Shown in pieces: positions 24,451 to 32,698 of a stretch of DNA of 64,000 bases (position 1 is its first letter; every line of letters begins with the position of its first letter). Source of the stretch: Propionibacteriales bacterium. Lineage in GTDB: Bacteria; Actinomycetota; Actinomycetes; Propionibacteriales; Nocardioidaceae. The translations under genes and the position numbers were made by a program. The notes beneath the pieces were generated by a model that saw nothing but the letters and a program-made list of their open reading frames with translations, was not told the DNA's origin and did not search any database. The stretch lies in NCBI GenBank assembly GCA_009377795.1, contig WHTJ01000011.1:1-64000 (forward strand), written 5' to 3'.

Positions 24451-27153
24451 CTAATGTCCGGCTTCGTGCCAGGTGTGCCCGAGGCCGACCGACACGTCGA
24501 GCGGCACGCGCAGGTCGGCGGCCGCCCCCATCTCGCGGCGTACGACGGCCTCGAGCGCCTCCCGCTCACCGGGCGCGACCTCGAACACCAGCTCGTCGTG
24601 CACCTGCAGGAGCATCCGGGAGCGCAGGCCCTCCTCGCGGAGCGCGCGGTCGACACCCAGCATCGCGATCTTGATGATGTCGGCGGCCGAACCCTGGATC
24701 GGGGCGTTGAGCGCCATCCGCTCGGCCATCTCGCGCCGCTGCCGGTTGTCGCTGGTCAGATCGGGGAGATAGCGCCGCCGACCGCGCAGCGTCTCGGTGA
24801 AGCCGGTACGACGCGCCTCGGCCACCACGCCGTGCAGGTAGTCACGCACCCCACCGAACCGCTGGAAGTACTCCTCCATCAGCTCCTTGGCCTCGGCGGT
24901 CTCGATGCCCAGCTGCTGCGACAACCCGTACGCGGAGAGCCCGTACGCCAGGCCGTAGTTCATCGCCTTGATCTTGCTCCGCTGCGCGGGGGTGACCTCG
25001 CCGGCGTCGACGTCGAACACCCGGGCGGCGGTCACCGAGTGGAAATCCTCTCCGCCCTTGAACGCCTCGATGACCAGCTCGTCACCCGAGAGATGCGCCA
25101 TGATCCGCATCTCGATCTGGCTGTAGTCGGCGGTCATCAGCGACTCGTGGCCGTCGCCCACGATGAAACCCATCCTGATCCGGCGGCCCTCCTCGGTGCG
25201 GATCGGGATGTTCTGCAGGTTCGGATCGGTGGATGAGAGCCGGCCGGTGGCGGCGATCATCTGGTTGAACGTGGAGTGGATGCGGCCGTCGTCGGCGACC
25301 GTCTTGATCAGACCCTCCACGGTCTGCCGTAGCCGGGTCACGTCGCGGTGCCGCAGGAGGTGCAGGAGGAACGGGTGCTCGGTCTTGACGAAGAGCTGTT
25401 GCAGCGCCTCGGCGTCGGTGGTGTAGCCGGTCTTCGTGCGCTTCGTCTTGGGCATGCCGAGCTCGTCGAACAGCACCACCTGGAGCTGCTTGGGTGAGCC
25501 GAGGTTGATCTCCTTGCCGATCACCGAGAACGCGTCGTCCGCGGCCTGCTTGACACCGACGGCGAACTCGGTCTCCAGTGAGTCGAGGTAGTCGACGTCG
25601 ACCGCGACGCCGAAGCGCTCCATATCGGCCAGCACCGGCACCAGCGGCAGCTCGATCGAGGCGAGCAGGTCGGACCCGCCGCGCTCCTCCAACTCCGTTT
25701 CCAGGGCGTCCGCGAGATCGACCACCGCCCGGGCGTGCACCATGCCGACGTCGGCACTGGAGTCGCCGTCGTCGGTGTCGAACGTCAGCTGGCCAGACTC
25801 TGCCGTGTCACTGCGAAGCTCGCGCTTGAGGTAGCGCATCGTGAGGTCCGCGAGGTCGTAGGAGCGCTGGTCGGGCCGGGCGATGTACGCCGCCAGCGCG
25901 GTGTCGCTGGTGACTCCCCGCAGGCTCCAGCCGCGGGCGCCCAGTGCGAGCATCGGGCCCTTCGCGTCGTGCAGCGCCTTCGGCTGGTCCGCGTCGTCCA
26001 GCCAGCCGGCGAGTGCGGTTTCGTCCTCCGGGGTGAGGTCGGAAGCGTCGATCCAGCACGCGGTCCCCTCGGTGGTGGCGAGGGCCACCGCCAGGACGTC
26101 ACCGGTCCCACGGCCCCAGGCGCCCTGCACGTGGACACCCGCGCGCCGCCCCTGCGTGGCATGCTTCGCCAGCCAGCCGGCCACGGCGCCGGGACCGAGC
26201 CGCTCCCCCTGCATCTCGAACCCCTCGTCGGGCACCGGCTCGTCGGCCGACAGGGTCTGGAACAGCCGGTCCCGCAGAACCCGGAACTCCAGGCCGTCGA
26301 AGATGCGGTGGATCTCGTCGCGGTCCCACGGCTGCATCGCGAGGTCGGCCGGCTCGGCGGACAGGGTGAGGTCACGGACGAGGGCGTTGACCTGGCGGTT
26401 GCGGATCACGTCGGCCAGATGCTCACGCAGCGAGTCGCCGGCCTTGCCCTTGATCTCGTCGACCCGGTTCACGACCCCGTCGAGACCGGAGAACTGCGTG
26501 ATCCACTTGGCCGCCGTCTTCGGCCCCACGCCGGGAACCCCGGGAAGGTTGTCGCTGGTCTCGCCCACCAGGGCGGCGAGATCGGGGTACTGATCGGGGC
26601 CGACGCCGTACTTCTCCCGCACCGCCTCCGGCGTCATGCGCTTGAGCTCGGAGACCCCGCGGATGGCGTAGAGCACCGTGGTCTTGTCGCCGACCAGCTG
26701 GAAGGCGTCGCGATCGCCGGTGCAGATCAGTGTCTCGTACCCTGCCGCCTCGGCCTGGGTGGCGAGGGTGGCGATCACGTCGTCGGCCTCGTAGCCCTCC
26801 ATCTCGACCATGGGCACCTTCAGCGCCGCGAGCACCTCCTTGACGAGGGACAGCTGGCCGCTGAACTCCTCGGGGGACTTGGACCGGTTGGCCTTGTAGT
26901 CGGCGTAGAGATCGCTGCGGAAGGTCCGGCGGGACACGTCGAACGCCACCGCGACATGGGTGGGCCGCTCGTCACGGAGGACGTTGATGAGCATGGACGT
27001 GAACCCGTACACCGCGTTGGTCGGCTGCCCGGTCGTGGTGGAGAAGTTCTCCACTGGGAGCGCGAAGAACGCCCGATAGGCCACCGAATGGCCGTCCAGC
27101 AGCAACAGGCGCCGGGTGTCGGATCTCTCGTCGGATGTCGCGGCGGTAGACAC
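24451..27153 (-). CDS. polA: DNA polymerase I
   Basis: 900 aa, GTG start at 27153. The 5'-nuclease domain (~1-300) has LLLDGHSVAYRAFFALP and the acidic cluster in EMEGYEADDVIATLA. The middle domain (~310-490) holds a degenerate 3'-5' exonuclease: the D-x-E motif is not seen in ALATTEGTACWID, so proofreading is probably absent, as in other actinobacterial Pol I. The polymerase domain has motif A DYSQIEMRIMAHLS, the O-helix RSKIKAMNYGLAYG and motif C VHDELVFEV. The enzyme fills repair gaps and removes Okazaki primers. TAGAGT sits at -12 to -7 and no ribosome site is present, so the mRNA is probably leaderless. Confidence 0.96.
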   Translation of the reverse strand: MSTAATSDERSDTRRLLLLDGHSVAYRAFFALPVENFSTTTGQPTNAVYGFTSMLINVLRDERPTHVAVAFDVSRRTFRSDLYADYKANRSKSPEEFSGQLSLVKEVLAALKVPMVEMEGYEADDVIATLATQAEAAGYETLICTGDRDAFQLVGDKTTVLYAIRGVSELKRMTPEAVREKYGVGPDQYPDLAALVGETSDNLPGVPGVGPKTAAKWITQFSGLDGVVNRVDEIKGKAGDSLREHLADVIRNRQVNALVRDLTLSAEPADLAMQPWDRDEIHRIFDGLEFRVLRDRLFQTLSADEPVPDEGFEMQGERLGPGAVAGWLAKHATQGRRAGVHVQGAWGRGTGDVLAVALATTEGTACWIDASDLTPEDETALAGWLDDADQPKALHDAKGPMLALGARGWSLRGVTSDTALAAYIARPDQRSYDLADLTMRYLKRELRSDTAESGQLTFDTDDGDSSADVGMVHARAVVDLADALETELEERGGSDLLASIELPLVPVLADMERFGVAVDVDYLDSLETEFAVGVKQAADDAFSVIGKEINLGSPKQLQVVLFDELGMPKTKRTKTGYTTDAEALQQLFVKTEHPFLLHLLRHRDVTRLRQTVEGLIKTVADDGRIHSTFNQMIAATGRLSSTDPNLQNIPIRTEEGRRIRMGFIVGDGHESLMTADYSQIEMRIMAHLSGDELVIEAFKGGEDFHSVTAARVFDVDAGEVTPAQRSKIKAMNYGLAYGLSAYGLSQQLGIETAEAKELMEEYFQRFGGVRDYLHGVVAEARRTGFTETLRGRRRYLPDLTSDNRQRREMAERMALNAPIQGSAADIIKIAMLGVDRALREEGLRSRMLLQVHDELVFEVAPGEREALEAVVRREMGAAADLRVPLDVSVGLGHTWHEAGH

Positions 27154-27159
27154 ACCGCG

Positions 27160-27165
27160 ACTCTA
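27160..27165 (-). promoter_or_regulatory. -10 element for leaderless polA transcript
   Basis: TAGAGT on the minus strand at exactly -12 to -7 from the GTG start at 27153. The preceding sequence has no Shine-Dalgarno-like purine run. Confidence 0.5.
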
Positions 27166-27194
27166 GTCTGGACATCCGACAAGGAGGAGGCCCT

Positions 27195-27614
27195 ATGCCC
27201 GAGCCGGACCCGCACGCCGCCTTTCCCGGCGGCTTCCCCCATCCGCCCATCCACGATCACATGGGCATCGAGATCCTGGAGGCCTCGGCCGGCCGGGTCG
27301 TCGGCACGATGCCGGTGAAGGGCAACACCCAGCCGTACGGGCTGCTGCATGGTGGTGCCTCGTGCGTGCTGGCGGAGAGCCTCGCCTCCCTCGGGTCGGG
27401 AATCCACGCCGCGCCCGATCGGATCACGGTGGGGGTGGACATCAACGCGACCCACCATCGGGGCCCGAGCGAGGGGCTGGTCACCGGCGTCGCGACGCCC
27501 GTACACCTGGGCCGCAGGAGCACGACCTACGAGGTGGTGATCACCGACGAACAGGACCGGCGGGTGTGCACGGCACGGCTCACCAGCATGCTGCTTCCGC
27601 ATCCGGCCGAGTAG
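27195..27614 (+). CDS. Hotdog-fold thioesterase, PaaI/YdiI type
   Basis: 139 aa. ATG at 27195 follows a strong AAGGAGGAGG. The hotdog signature is clear: MPVKGNTQPYGLLHGGASCVLAE (active-site HGG with the upstream Gln/Asn), VGVDINATHHRGPSEG and the C-terminal RVCTARLTSMLL. Such enzymes hydrolyse acyl-CoA esters (phenylacetyl-CoA, DHNA-CoA or benzoyl-type substrates). Which one cannot be decided without context. It is divergent from polA with only 41 bp between the start codons. Confidence 0.88.
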   Translation: MPEPDPHAAFPGGFPHPPIHDHMGIEILEASAGRVVGTMPVKGNTQPYGLLHGGASCVLAESLASLGSGIHAAPDRITVGVDINATHHRGPSEGLVTGVATPVHLGRRSTTYEVVITDEQDRRVCTARLTSMLLPHPAE

Positions 27615-27650
27615 TCCCGGCCTGTGGAGAACTCGCGCCGGGCCTGAGGC

Positions 27651-28235
27651 TCAGCCGTCGTCCCGGGCCGCGCGGGCCGACGCCTGGCGGCGCCGCAGGG
27701 TGCGACGGCGTACGGCGGCCACCTGGCCGCGCAGGCTCGGCCGGCTGCCCAACTGGTCCAACCGCTCCCGCATAGCGCCCACCGGCACTCCGCGAACGTT
27801 GCCCACCTGACCCAAGCCCAGCCTGGCGAGGAACCGGTTCGCGTCCCGCGAGGACGCGCTCACCGTCGCGAGCACGTGCGTCGACTCCTTCTCGTCCGCC
27901 CACGCCGCCGCGGCCGACAGCAGAACCCGGCCGACGCCTCGGCGCCGGTTGGACTCCCGGACGAACAGATGGCTGACGCGGACCGTCGTCTCCTCGTGGA
28001 TCGGCGAGACCGCCTCCCGGCTCAGCTGGGCGACCCCGACGATCTGCCCGTCGACCTCCGCGACGACCAGCCGCTCCTCCGGGTCCAGGGCGAACCGGGC
28101 GATGCAACGGCCGGCGGTGTCTTCATCGGTGGCGGAGAACCGGTTTGTGTCGTCGTCGATCTGCTCGTGCCACATCTCGACCAAGGGCCCGGCATCAGCA
28201 GGGACAGCATCCCGAACATGAATCGGGCTGCGCAT
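27651..28235 (-). CDS. GNAT family N-acetyltransferase
   Basis: 194 aa. The start at 28235 (MRSPIHVRDAVPADAG) is preceded by GGAGAGG; a longer reading to 28349 lacks family similarity. GNAT features are the N-terminal IHVRDAVPADAGPLVEMW, the beta4 strand RLVVAEVDGQIVGVAQL, and motif A VSHLFVRESNRRRGVGRVLL, where R-R-x-x-G-x-G/A binds acetyl-CoA. The ~40-residue C-terminal tail is Arg-rich (LRRRQASARAARDDG) and possibly nucleic-acid interacting. The substrate is unknown. It is convergent with the thioesterase gene. Confidence 0.82.
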   Translation of the reverse strand: MRSPIHVRDAVPADAGPLVEMWHEQIDDDTNRFSATDEDTAGRCIARFALDPEERLVVAEVDGQIVGVAQLSREAVSPIHEETTVRVSHLFVRESNRRRGVGRVLLSAAAAWADEKESTHVLATVSASSRDANRFLARLGLGQVGNVRGVPVGAMRERLDQLGSRPSLRGQVAAVRRRTLRRRQASARAARDDG

Positions 28236-28619
28236 CAGGCACACCTCTCCCGTATGTCTGTCCCCGAGTGCGTGCATTCGAGTGTCCACGACGCTGTGGC
28301 GGCCGCCGGCCCGAGGTTGTCTCTCCTGGGTCGCGTCGGCCGTGACCAACCGAGCCTACGACGTACGGGGCGGTGCCCGATAGTGCAGTCACGAAACTAC
28401 ACAGGGTCACATAAATCGGTACTTGTCTCCCGGCTGTTTCGACACGCCAGGAGCGAACGGCCAGCTTGCTGCTGACCTGCGACAACGTTTGTGTGAAGTC
28501 CGTCAGTTGGTTCCGCATTCTGGACCTATTGTGGCTATGCTCCCTCAGTCCGGAATCCGCAAGACGTCGTCGTACCCTGCGGTGACCGGCAACGTCACAA
28601 GCATCGACAGGAGCCATCT
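28236..28619. other. 384-bp divergent intergenic region before livH
   Basis: No gene or tRNA is visible. The stretch 28380-28420 is somewhat AT-rich, and AGGAG at 28609-28613 is the ribosome site of livH. I could not place a convincing promoter pair for either flanking gene. Two GTCAC words (28388, 28406) are 18 bp apart and do not fit GlnR spacing. Confidence 0.5.
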
Positions 28620-29942
28620 TTGCGAGTGCGAGCCACCGCGATCATCGCCGGACTGATCGCCGTCGTCAGCGCAGCCTTCCTGCTTCCGGCCTCTACCGCG
28701 TCCGCTGCTCCGGCCGGGGACGCGCCACACGTGCGGGCGGCGGCGCTCGAGCCGTCCGGGCCGCTCATCAAGGGCACGCTGGTCGACGAGACCGACCCGC
28801 AGAATCCCGAACCCGTCGAGGGCGTGGTCATCACGGTCGAGGACGAGGAAGGGAACGAGGTCGGCACCGAGACCAGCAACGCGGAGGGGTTCTTCGAGAT
28901 CGAGGTGCCGGGCAGCGGTACCTACACCGTGATCATCGACACCGACACCCTTCCGGAGGGCAGATTCCTCCGGAACGAGGACCAAGTCCAGTCCACCGCC
29001 ACCGTCATGGGCTTCGACAAGACCGTGCAGTTCCCGATCGGGCCCGACACCCGCCAGGTCGCGGGCCTGACCGAGAAGATCCTGGAGCGGGCGGTCACCG
29101 GCGTGCTGTTCGGTCTCCTGCTCGCGCTGGCCGCGCTCGGCCTGTCGATGATCTTCGGTACGACGGGGTTGACCAACTTCGCGCACGGCGAGCTGGTCGC
29201 CTTCGGCGCCATCGTCGCGTACCTGCTCAACGTGTCCGGCCTGCCGGTCATCGCGGCCGGCGCGATCGCCGTCGTCTGCTCGGCCCTGTTCGGCTGGATG
29301 CAGGACCTCGCCCTCTGGCGCCGCCTGCGCCATCGCGGCACCAGCCTGATCGCGATGATGATCGTGAGCATCGGCATGGCGATCTCGTTGCGCGCCCTCT
29401 ACCAGTACTTCATCGGGGGCAGCCGCCGGGTCTACAGCCAGTACGCCACCCCGTCCCCCATCTTCGAGTCGCTCAGCCTCACCTTGCGAGACGTCATCGT
29501 GATGACGTTCGCGCTCGCCATCCTGGTCGCGGTCTCGATCGCGTTGCAGACCACCCGCACCGGCAAGGCGATGCGCGCCATCGCCGACAACCCGCCGCTG
29601 GCGGCGTCGTCGGGAATCAACGTCGACCGGGTCGTCGCCGTGGTCTGGACCGGCGGCGCCGCCCTGGCCGGTCTCGGCGGCTTCCTCTACGCCCTGAAGT
29701 TCCAGCTCGACTACCAGCTCGGCCTGCGACTGCTGCTGCTGATCTTCGCCGCGGTCATCCTGGGTGGCCTGGGCACCATCTGGGGCGCCATGTTCGGCGC
29801 GCTCATCATCAGCATGTTCGTGGAGCTATCCACGCTGGTGATCCCGGCCGAGCTGAAGTACACCGGTGCGCTCGGCGTGCTGATCGTCATTCTGCTCATC
29901 AGGCCGCAGGGCCTGCTGAACCGAGCACAGCGGGTCGGGTGA
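28620..29942 (+). CDS. livH: Branched-chain amino-acid ABC permease (LivH) with N-terminal secreted beta-domain
   Basis: 440 aa, TTG start at 28620, six bases after AGGAG. It begins with a signal peptide (~1-29) and a ~90-residue extracytoplasmic region. That region has a carboxypeptidase-regulatory/SpaA-like beta-sandwich pattern (IKGTLVDETDP, VEGVVITVEDEEGNEVG, NAEGFFEIEVPGSGTYTV). The LivH permease follows from ~145 on (GVLFGLLLALAALGLSMIFG; LTNFAHGELVAFGA), with the EAA-type loop DNPPLAASSGINVDRV. Standard LivH is ~290-310 aa, so this is a fusion. It heads the livHMGF operon importing branched-chain amino acids or similar small amides such as urea. Confidence 0.9.
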   Translation: MRVRATAIIAGLIAVVSAAFLLPASTASAAPAGDAPHVRAAALEPSGPLIKGTLVDETDPQNPEPVEGVVITVEDEEGNEVGTETSNAEGFFEIEVPGSGTYTVIIDTDTLPEGRFLRNEDQVQSTATVMGFDKTVQFPIGPDTRQVAGLTEKILERAVTGVLFGLLLALAALGLSMIFGTTGLTNFAHGELVAFGAIVAYLLNVSGLPVIAAGAIAVVCSALFGWMQDLALWRRLRHRGTSLIAMMIVSIGMAISLRALYQYFIGGSRRVYSQYATPSPIFESLSLTLRDVIVMTFALAILVAVSIALQTTRTGKAMRAIADNPPLAASSGINVDRVVAVVWTGGAALAGLGGFLYALKFQLDYQLGLRLLLLIFAAVILGGLGTIWGAMFGALIISMFVELSTLVIPAELKYTGALGVLIVILLIRPQGLLNRAQRVG

Positions 29943-29952
29943 GGTAGGAGAC

Positions 29953-30948
29953 ATGGACTGGGGACCGCTTTTCACCAACTCGCTCGAGGCCGCCATCGGA
30001 CCGGTGGCGATCACGTACTGCCTGGCCGCGATCGGGCTCAACATCCACTTCGGCTACACCGGGCTGCTGAACTTCGGTCAGGCGGCCTTCATGGCGATCG
30101 GTGGCTACGGCCTGGGCGCGGCGGTCGTGACGTTCGGCGTGCCGTTCGTGCTCGCGCTGCTGATCGGCTTCGGCGGCACCGCGGTGCTCGCAGTGCTCCT
30201 GGGGTTACCGACGCTGCGACTGCGCACGGACTACCTCGCCATCACCACCCTCGCCGCCGCCGAGATCATCCGCCAGGTCCTGGGGTCGCTGACCCTGGAG
30301 CCGTGGCTGGGAGGCAAGGACGGCCGGCAGGGCTTCGCCGCGACGGTCCGCGACCTCAACCCGTTCAGTGGACCGGTCGACCTCGGCATCGTCGGCTTCC
30401 GGCCGTTCGACGCCTGGGTCATCCTGATCGGGTGGCTGGCGATCGCGCTGAGCTGTCTGGTGGTCTGGTTGTTGATGCGCAGCCCGTGGGGCCGCGTGCT
30501 CAAGGGGATCCGGGAGGACGAGGACGCCGTCCGGGCGCTCGGCAAGAACGTCTACGGCTACAAGATGCAGGCCCTGATGCTCGGCGGGCTCTTCGGCTGT
30601 GTGGCCGGGTTCATGATGGGGGTCAGCCGGTCGTCCGTCGTACCGGACAACTTCCAGACCGACCTGACGTTCTTCGCGTTCTGTGTGCTGCTCCTCGGCG
30701 GCGCCGCCCGGGTGTTCGGCCCGGTCGTCGGCGCGATCCTGCTCTGGGGCATGCTCAACGTCCTCGGCAACTTCTTCGGACAGGCGACCTCCGGTCCGAA
30801 CCCGATCATCCCAACCTGGATCATGGACAGCAACCAGTCGAGCCTGGTGCGCTTCATCGTGCTGGGCATCGCGCTGATGCTGCTGATGATCTACCGACCA
30901 CAAGGCATCTTCGGCGACAAGAGGGAGTTGGCGATCCATGCCCGCTGA
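29953..30948 (+). CDS. livM: Branched-chain amino-acid ABC permease (LivM)
   Basis: 331 aa, ATG at 29953 after AGGTAGGAG, 10 bp behind livH. It has multiple hydrophobic helices. The LivM hallmark GYTGLLNFGQAAFMAIGGYG lies near residue 35, and the cytoplasmic coupling loop GIREDEDAVRALGKNVYGYK lies near 190. It forms the membrane channel with LivH. Its 3' end overlaps livG by 11 bp. Confidence 0.93.
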   Translation: MDWGPLFTNSLEAAIGPVAITYCLAAIGLNIHFGYTGLLNFGQAAFMAIGGYGLGAAVVTFGVPFVLALLIGFGGTAVLAVLLGLPTLRLRTDYLAITTLAAAEIIRQVLGSLTLEPWLGGKDGRQGFAATVRDLNPFSGPVDLGIVGFRPFDAWVILIGWLAIALSCLVVWLLMRSPWGRVLKGIREDEDAVRALGKNVYGYKMQALMLGGLFGCVAGFMMGVSRSSVVPDNFQTDLTFFAFCVLLLGGAARVFGPVVGAILLWGMLNVLGNFFGQATSGPNPIIPTWIMDSNQSSLVRFIVLGIALMLLMIYRPQGIFGDKRELAIHAR

Positions 30949-31858
30949 GACCACCATCGACCCCGCCACTGCGTTCGCCGGGATCCCCCGATCACCGGGA
31001 TCGGCCAAGTCCGACCCGATTCTCGTCGCGGAGCACATCAACCGGCACTTCGGCGGCCTCACCGCGGTCGACGTCGAGCATCTGCAGGTGCAGCGCGGCG
31101 TCATCACCGCGCTCATCGGCCCCAACGGCGCCGGTAAGACGACGTTCTTCAACGTCCTGACCGGCTTCGACCGTCCCGACTCCGGCGAGTGGAGATTCGA
31201 CGGTCAGAGCCTGAAGGGCATGCCGGCGTACCGCGTCGCGCGCTCCGGCATGGTGCGCACCTTCCAGCTCACCAAGGCGCTCGCGAAGCTCACCGTGCTG
31301 GAGAACATGCGCCTCGGAGCCACCCAGCAACGCGGCGAGCGGCTGGTCAACGCGATGTTCCGTCCGCGATGGCGCCAGCAGGAGAAGGAGATCACCGAGC
31401 GCGCCTATGGGCTTCTGGAGCGGTTCCAGCTGGCCGGCATGGCCAACGAGTTCGCCGGATCGCTGTCCGGCGGGCAGCGCAAGCTGCTGGAGATGGCCCG
31501 GGCACTCATGGTGCAGCCCAAGCTGGTCATGCTCGACGAGCCGATGGCCGGGGTCAACCCGGCGCTCAAGCAGTCCCTGCTCGGTCACGTCCGCTCGTTG
31601 CCGGACGATGGCATGACGGTGCTGTTCGTCGAACACGACATGGACGTCGTGCGCGACATCTCCGACTGGGTGGTGGTGATGGCCGAGGGCCGGATCATCT
31701 CGGAGGGCCCGCCGACCTCGGTGATGGGTGATCAACGGGTCATCGACGCGTACCTCGGCGCGCATCACGACGCCCCGCTCACCGTCGAGGAGGAGGAGCA
31801 GGTCTTGCGCGAGGCGGAACAGATCGAGGCCGTACGAGCCGAGGAGACCAGGGAATGA
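30938..31858 (+). CDS. livG: Branched-chain amino-acid ABC ATPase (LivG)
   Basis: 306 aa. Walker A is GPNGAGKTTFF, the signature motif LSGGQRKLLEMARAL, Walker B LVMLDEPMAGVNP and the switch histidine FVEHDMDVV. The N-terminus is ~25 residues longer than usual and the C-terminus carries a Glu-rich helix (VEEEEQVLREAEQIEAVRAE). Walker B continuing into AGVNP is the LivG-type feature. It overlaps livM (11 bp) and livF (ATGA, 4 bp), so all are translated together. Confidence 0.93.
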   Translation: MPAETTIDPATAFAGIPRSPGSAKSDPILVAEHINRHFGGLTAVDVEHLQVQRGVITALIGPNGAGKTTFFNVLTGFDRPDSGEWRFDGQSLKGMPAYRVARSGMVRTFQLTKALAKLTVLENMRLGATQQRGERLVNAMFRPRWRQQEKEITERAYGLLERFQLAGMANEFAGSLSGGQRKLLEMARALMVQPKLVMLDEPMAGVNPALKQSLLGHVRSLPDDGMTVLFVEHDMDVVRDISDWVVVMAEGRIISEGPPTSVMGDQRVIDAYLGAHHDAPLTVEEEEQVLREAEQIEAVRAEETRE

Positions 31859-32628
31859 ACGCCGAGACGACCCAGGCCGCCCGCGATGCGCACCTGGCCG
31901 GAGCCGAGGGCGCCGTACTCCGAGCCGACGACGTCACCGCGGGTTACCTGCCGGGGGTCAACATCCTCAACGGCACCGACCTCTACTGCCAGCCGGGCGA
32001 GCTGGTCGGCGTCATCGGGCCGAACGGCGCCGGCAAGTCCACACTCGTCAAGGCGATGTTCGGGTTGATCAAGGTCAGCAGCGGGTCCGTGCGGCTGAGC
32101 GGCGAGGACGTCACGAATGCGCGGGCGGATCTCCTTGTGGGAAAGGGAATCGGCTACGTCCCGCAGAGCAACAACGTCTTCCCTCGGCTGTCGATCGAGG
32201 AGAACCTCCAGATGGGGCTCTACCAGAAGCCGAAGCGCTTCCCGGAGCGGTTCGAGTTCGTGGCCGGGCTCTTCCCGACGCTCGCCGAGCGCCGCAAGCA
32301 GCGGGCCGGCTCGCTGTCCGGCGGTGAGCGACAGATGCTGGCCATGGGGCGCGCCCTGATGATGGAGCCGTCGGTCCTCCTGCTCGACGAGCCGTCGGCC
32401 GGGCTGTCCCCGGTGATGCAGGACGAGGTCTTCGTCCAGACCAAGCGGATCAACCGGGCGGGCGTGTCGGTGATCATGGTCGAGCAGAACGCCCGGCGCT
32501 GCCTGCAGATCTGCGACCGCGGTTACGTCCTCGACCAGGGCAGGAACGCCTACACCGGCACCGGCGAGGCGCTCATGCACGACCCGAAGGTGGTCGAGCT
32601 GTACCTCGGCGTGCTCGCCACCGTCTGA
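31855..32628 (+). CDS. livF: Branched-chain amino-acid ABC ATPase (LivF)
   Basis: 257 aa. Walker A GPNGAGKSTLVK, a Q-loop in GYVPQSNNVFPRLSIEENL, signature LSGGERQMLAMGRAL, Walker B VLLLDEPSAGLSP and switch region IMVEQNARRCL. These match LivF, the second ATPase of the HAAT-type importer. It starts within the stop of livG (ATGA). A strong palindromic terminator follows 16 bp after the stop, ending the operon. Confidence 0.93.
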   Translation: MNAETTQAARDAHLAGAEGAVLRADDVTAGYLPGVNILNGTDLYCQPGELVGVIGPNGAGKSTLVKAMFGLIKVSSGSVRLSGEDVTNARADLLVGKGIGYVPQSNNVFPRLSIEENLQMGLYQKPKRFPERFEFVAGLFPTLAERRKQRAGSLSGGERQMLAMGRALMMEPSVLLLDEPSAGLSPVMQDEVFVQTKRINRAGVSVIMVEQNARRCLQICDRGYVLDQGRNAYTGTGEALMHDPKVVELYLGVLATV

Positions 32629-32644
32629 CCGTCACATAAAGCGT

Positions 32645-32670
32645 GGGGCCCGGCCGATCGGCCGGGCCCC
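32645..32670. terminator. Bidirectional terminator, perfect 26-bp palindrome
   Basis: GGGGCCCGGCCGA followed by its exact reverse complement (32645-32670), then ATTG. It lies in the 70-bp gap between convergent livF and livK and can serve both strands. Confidence 0.85.
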
Positions 32671-32698
32671 ATTGCTCCCTATCTGGTCGACTGCCCCG

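Noticed and set aside
28388-28410. GlnR box before livH
   Set aside because: Two GTCAC words are 18 bp apart and lack the GAAAC halves at the right distance.
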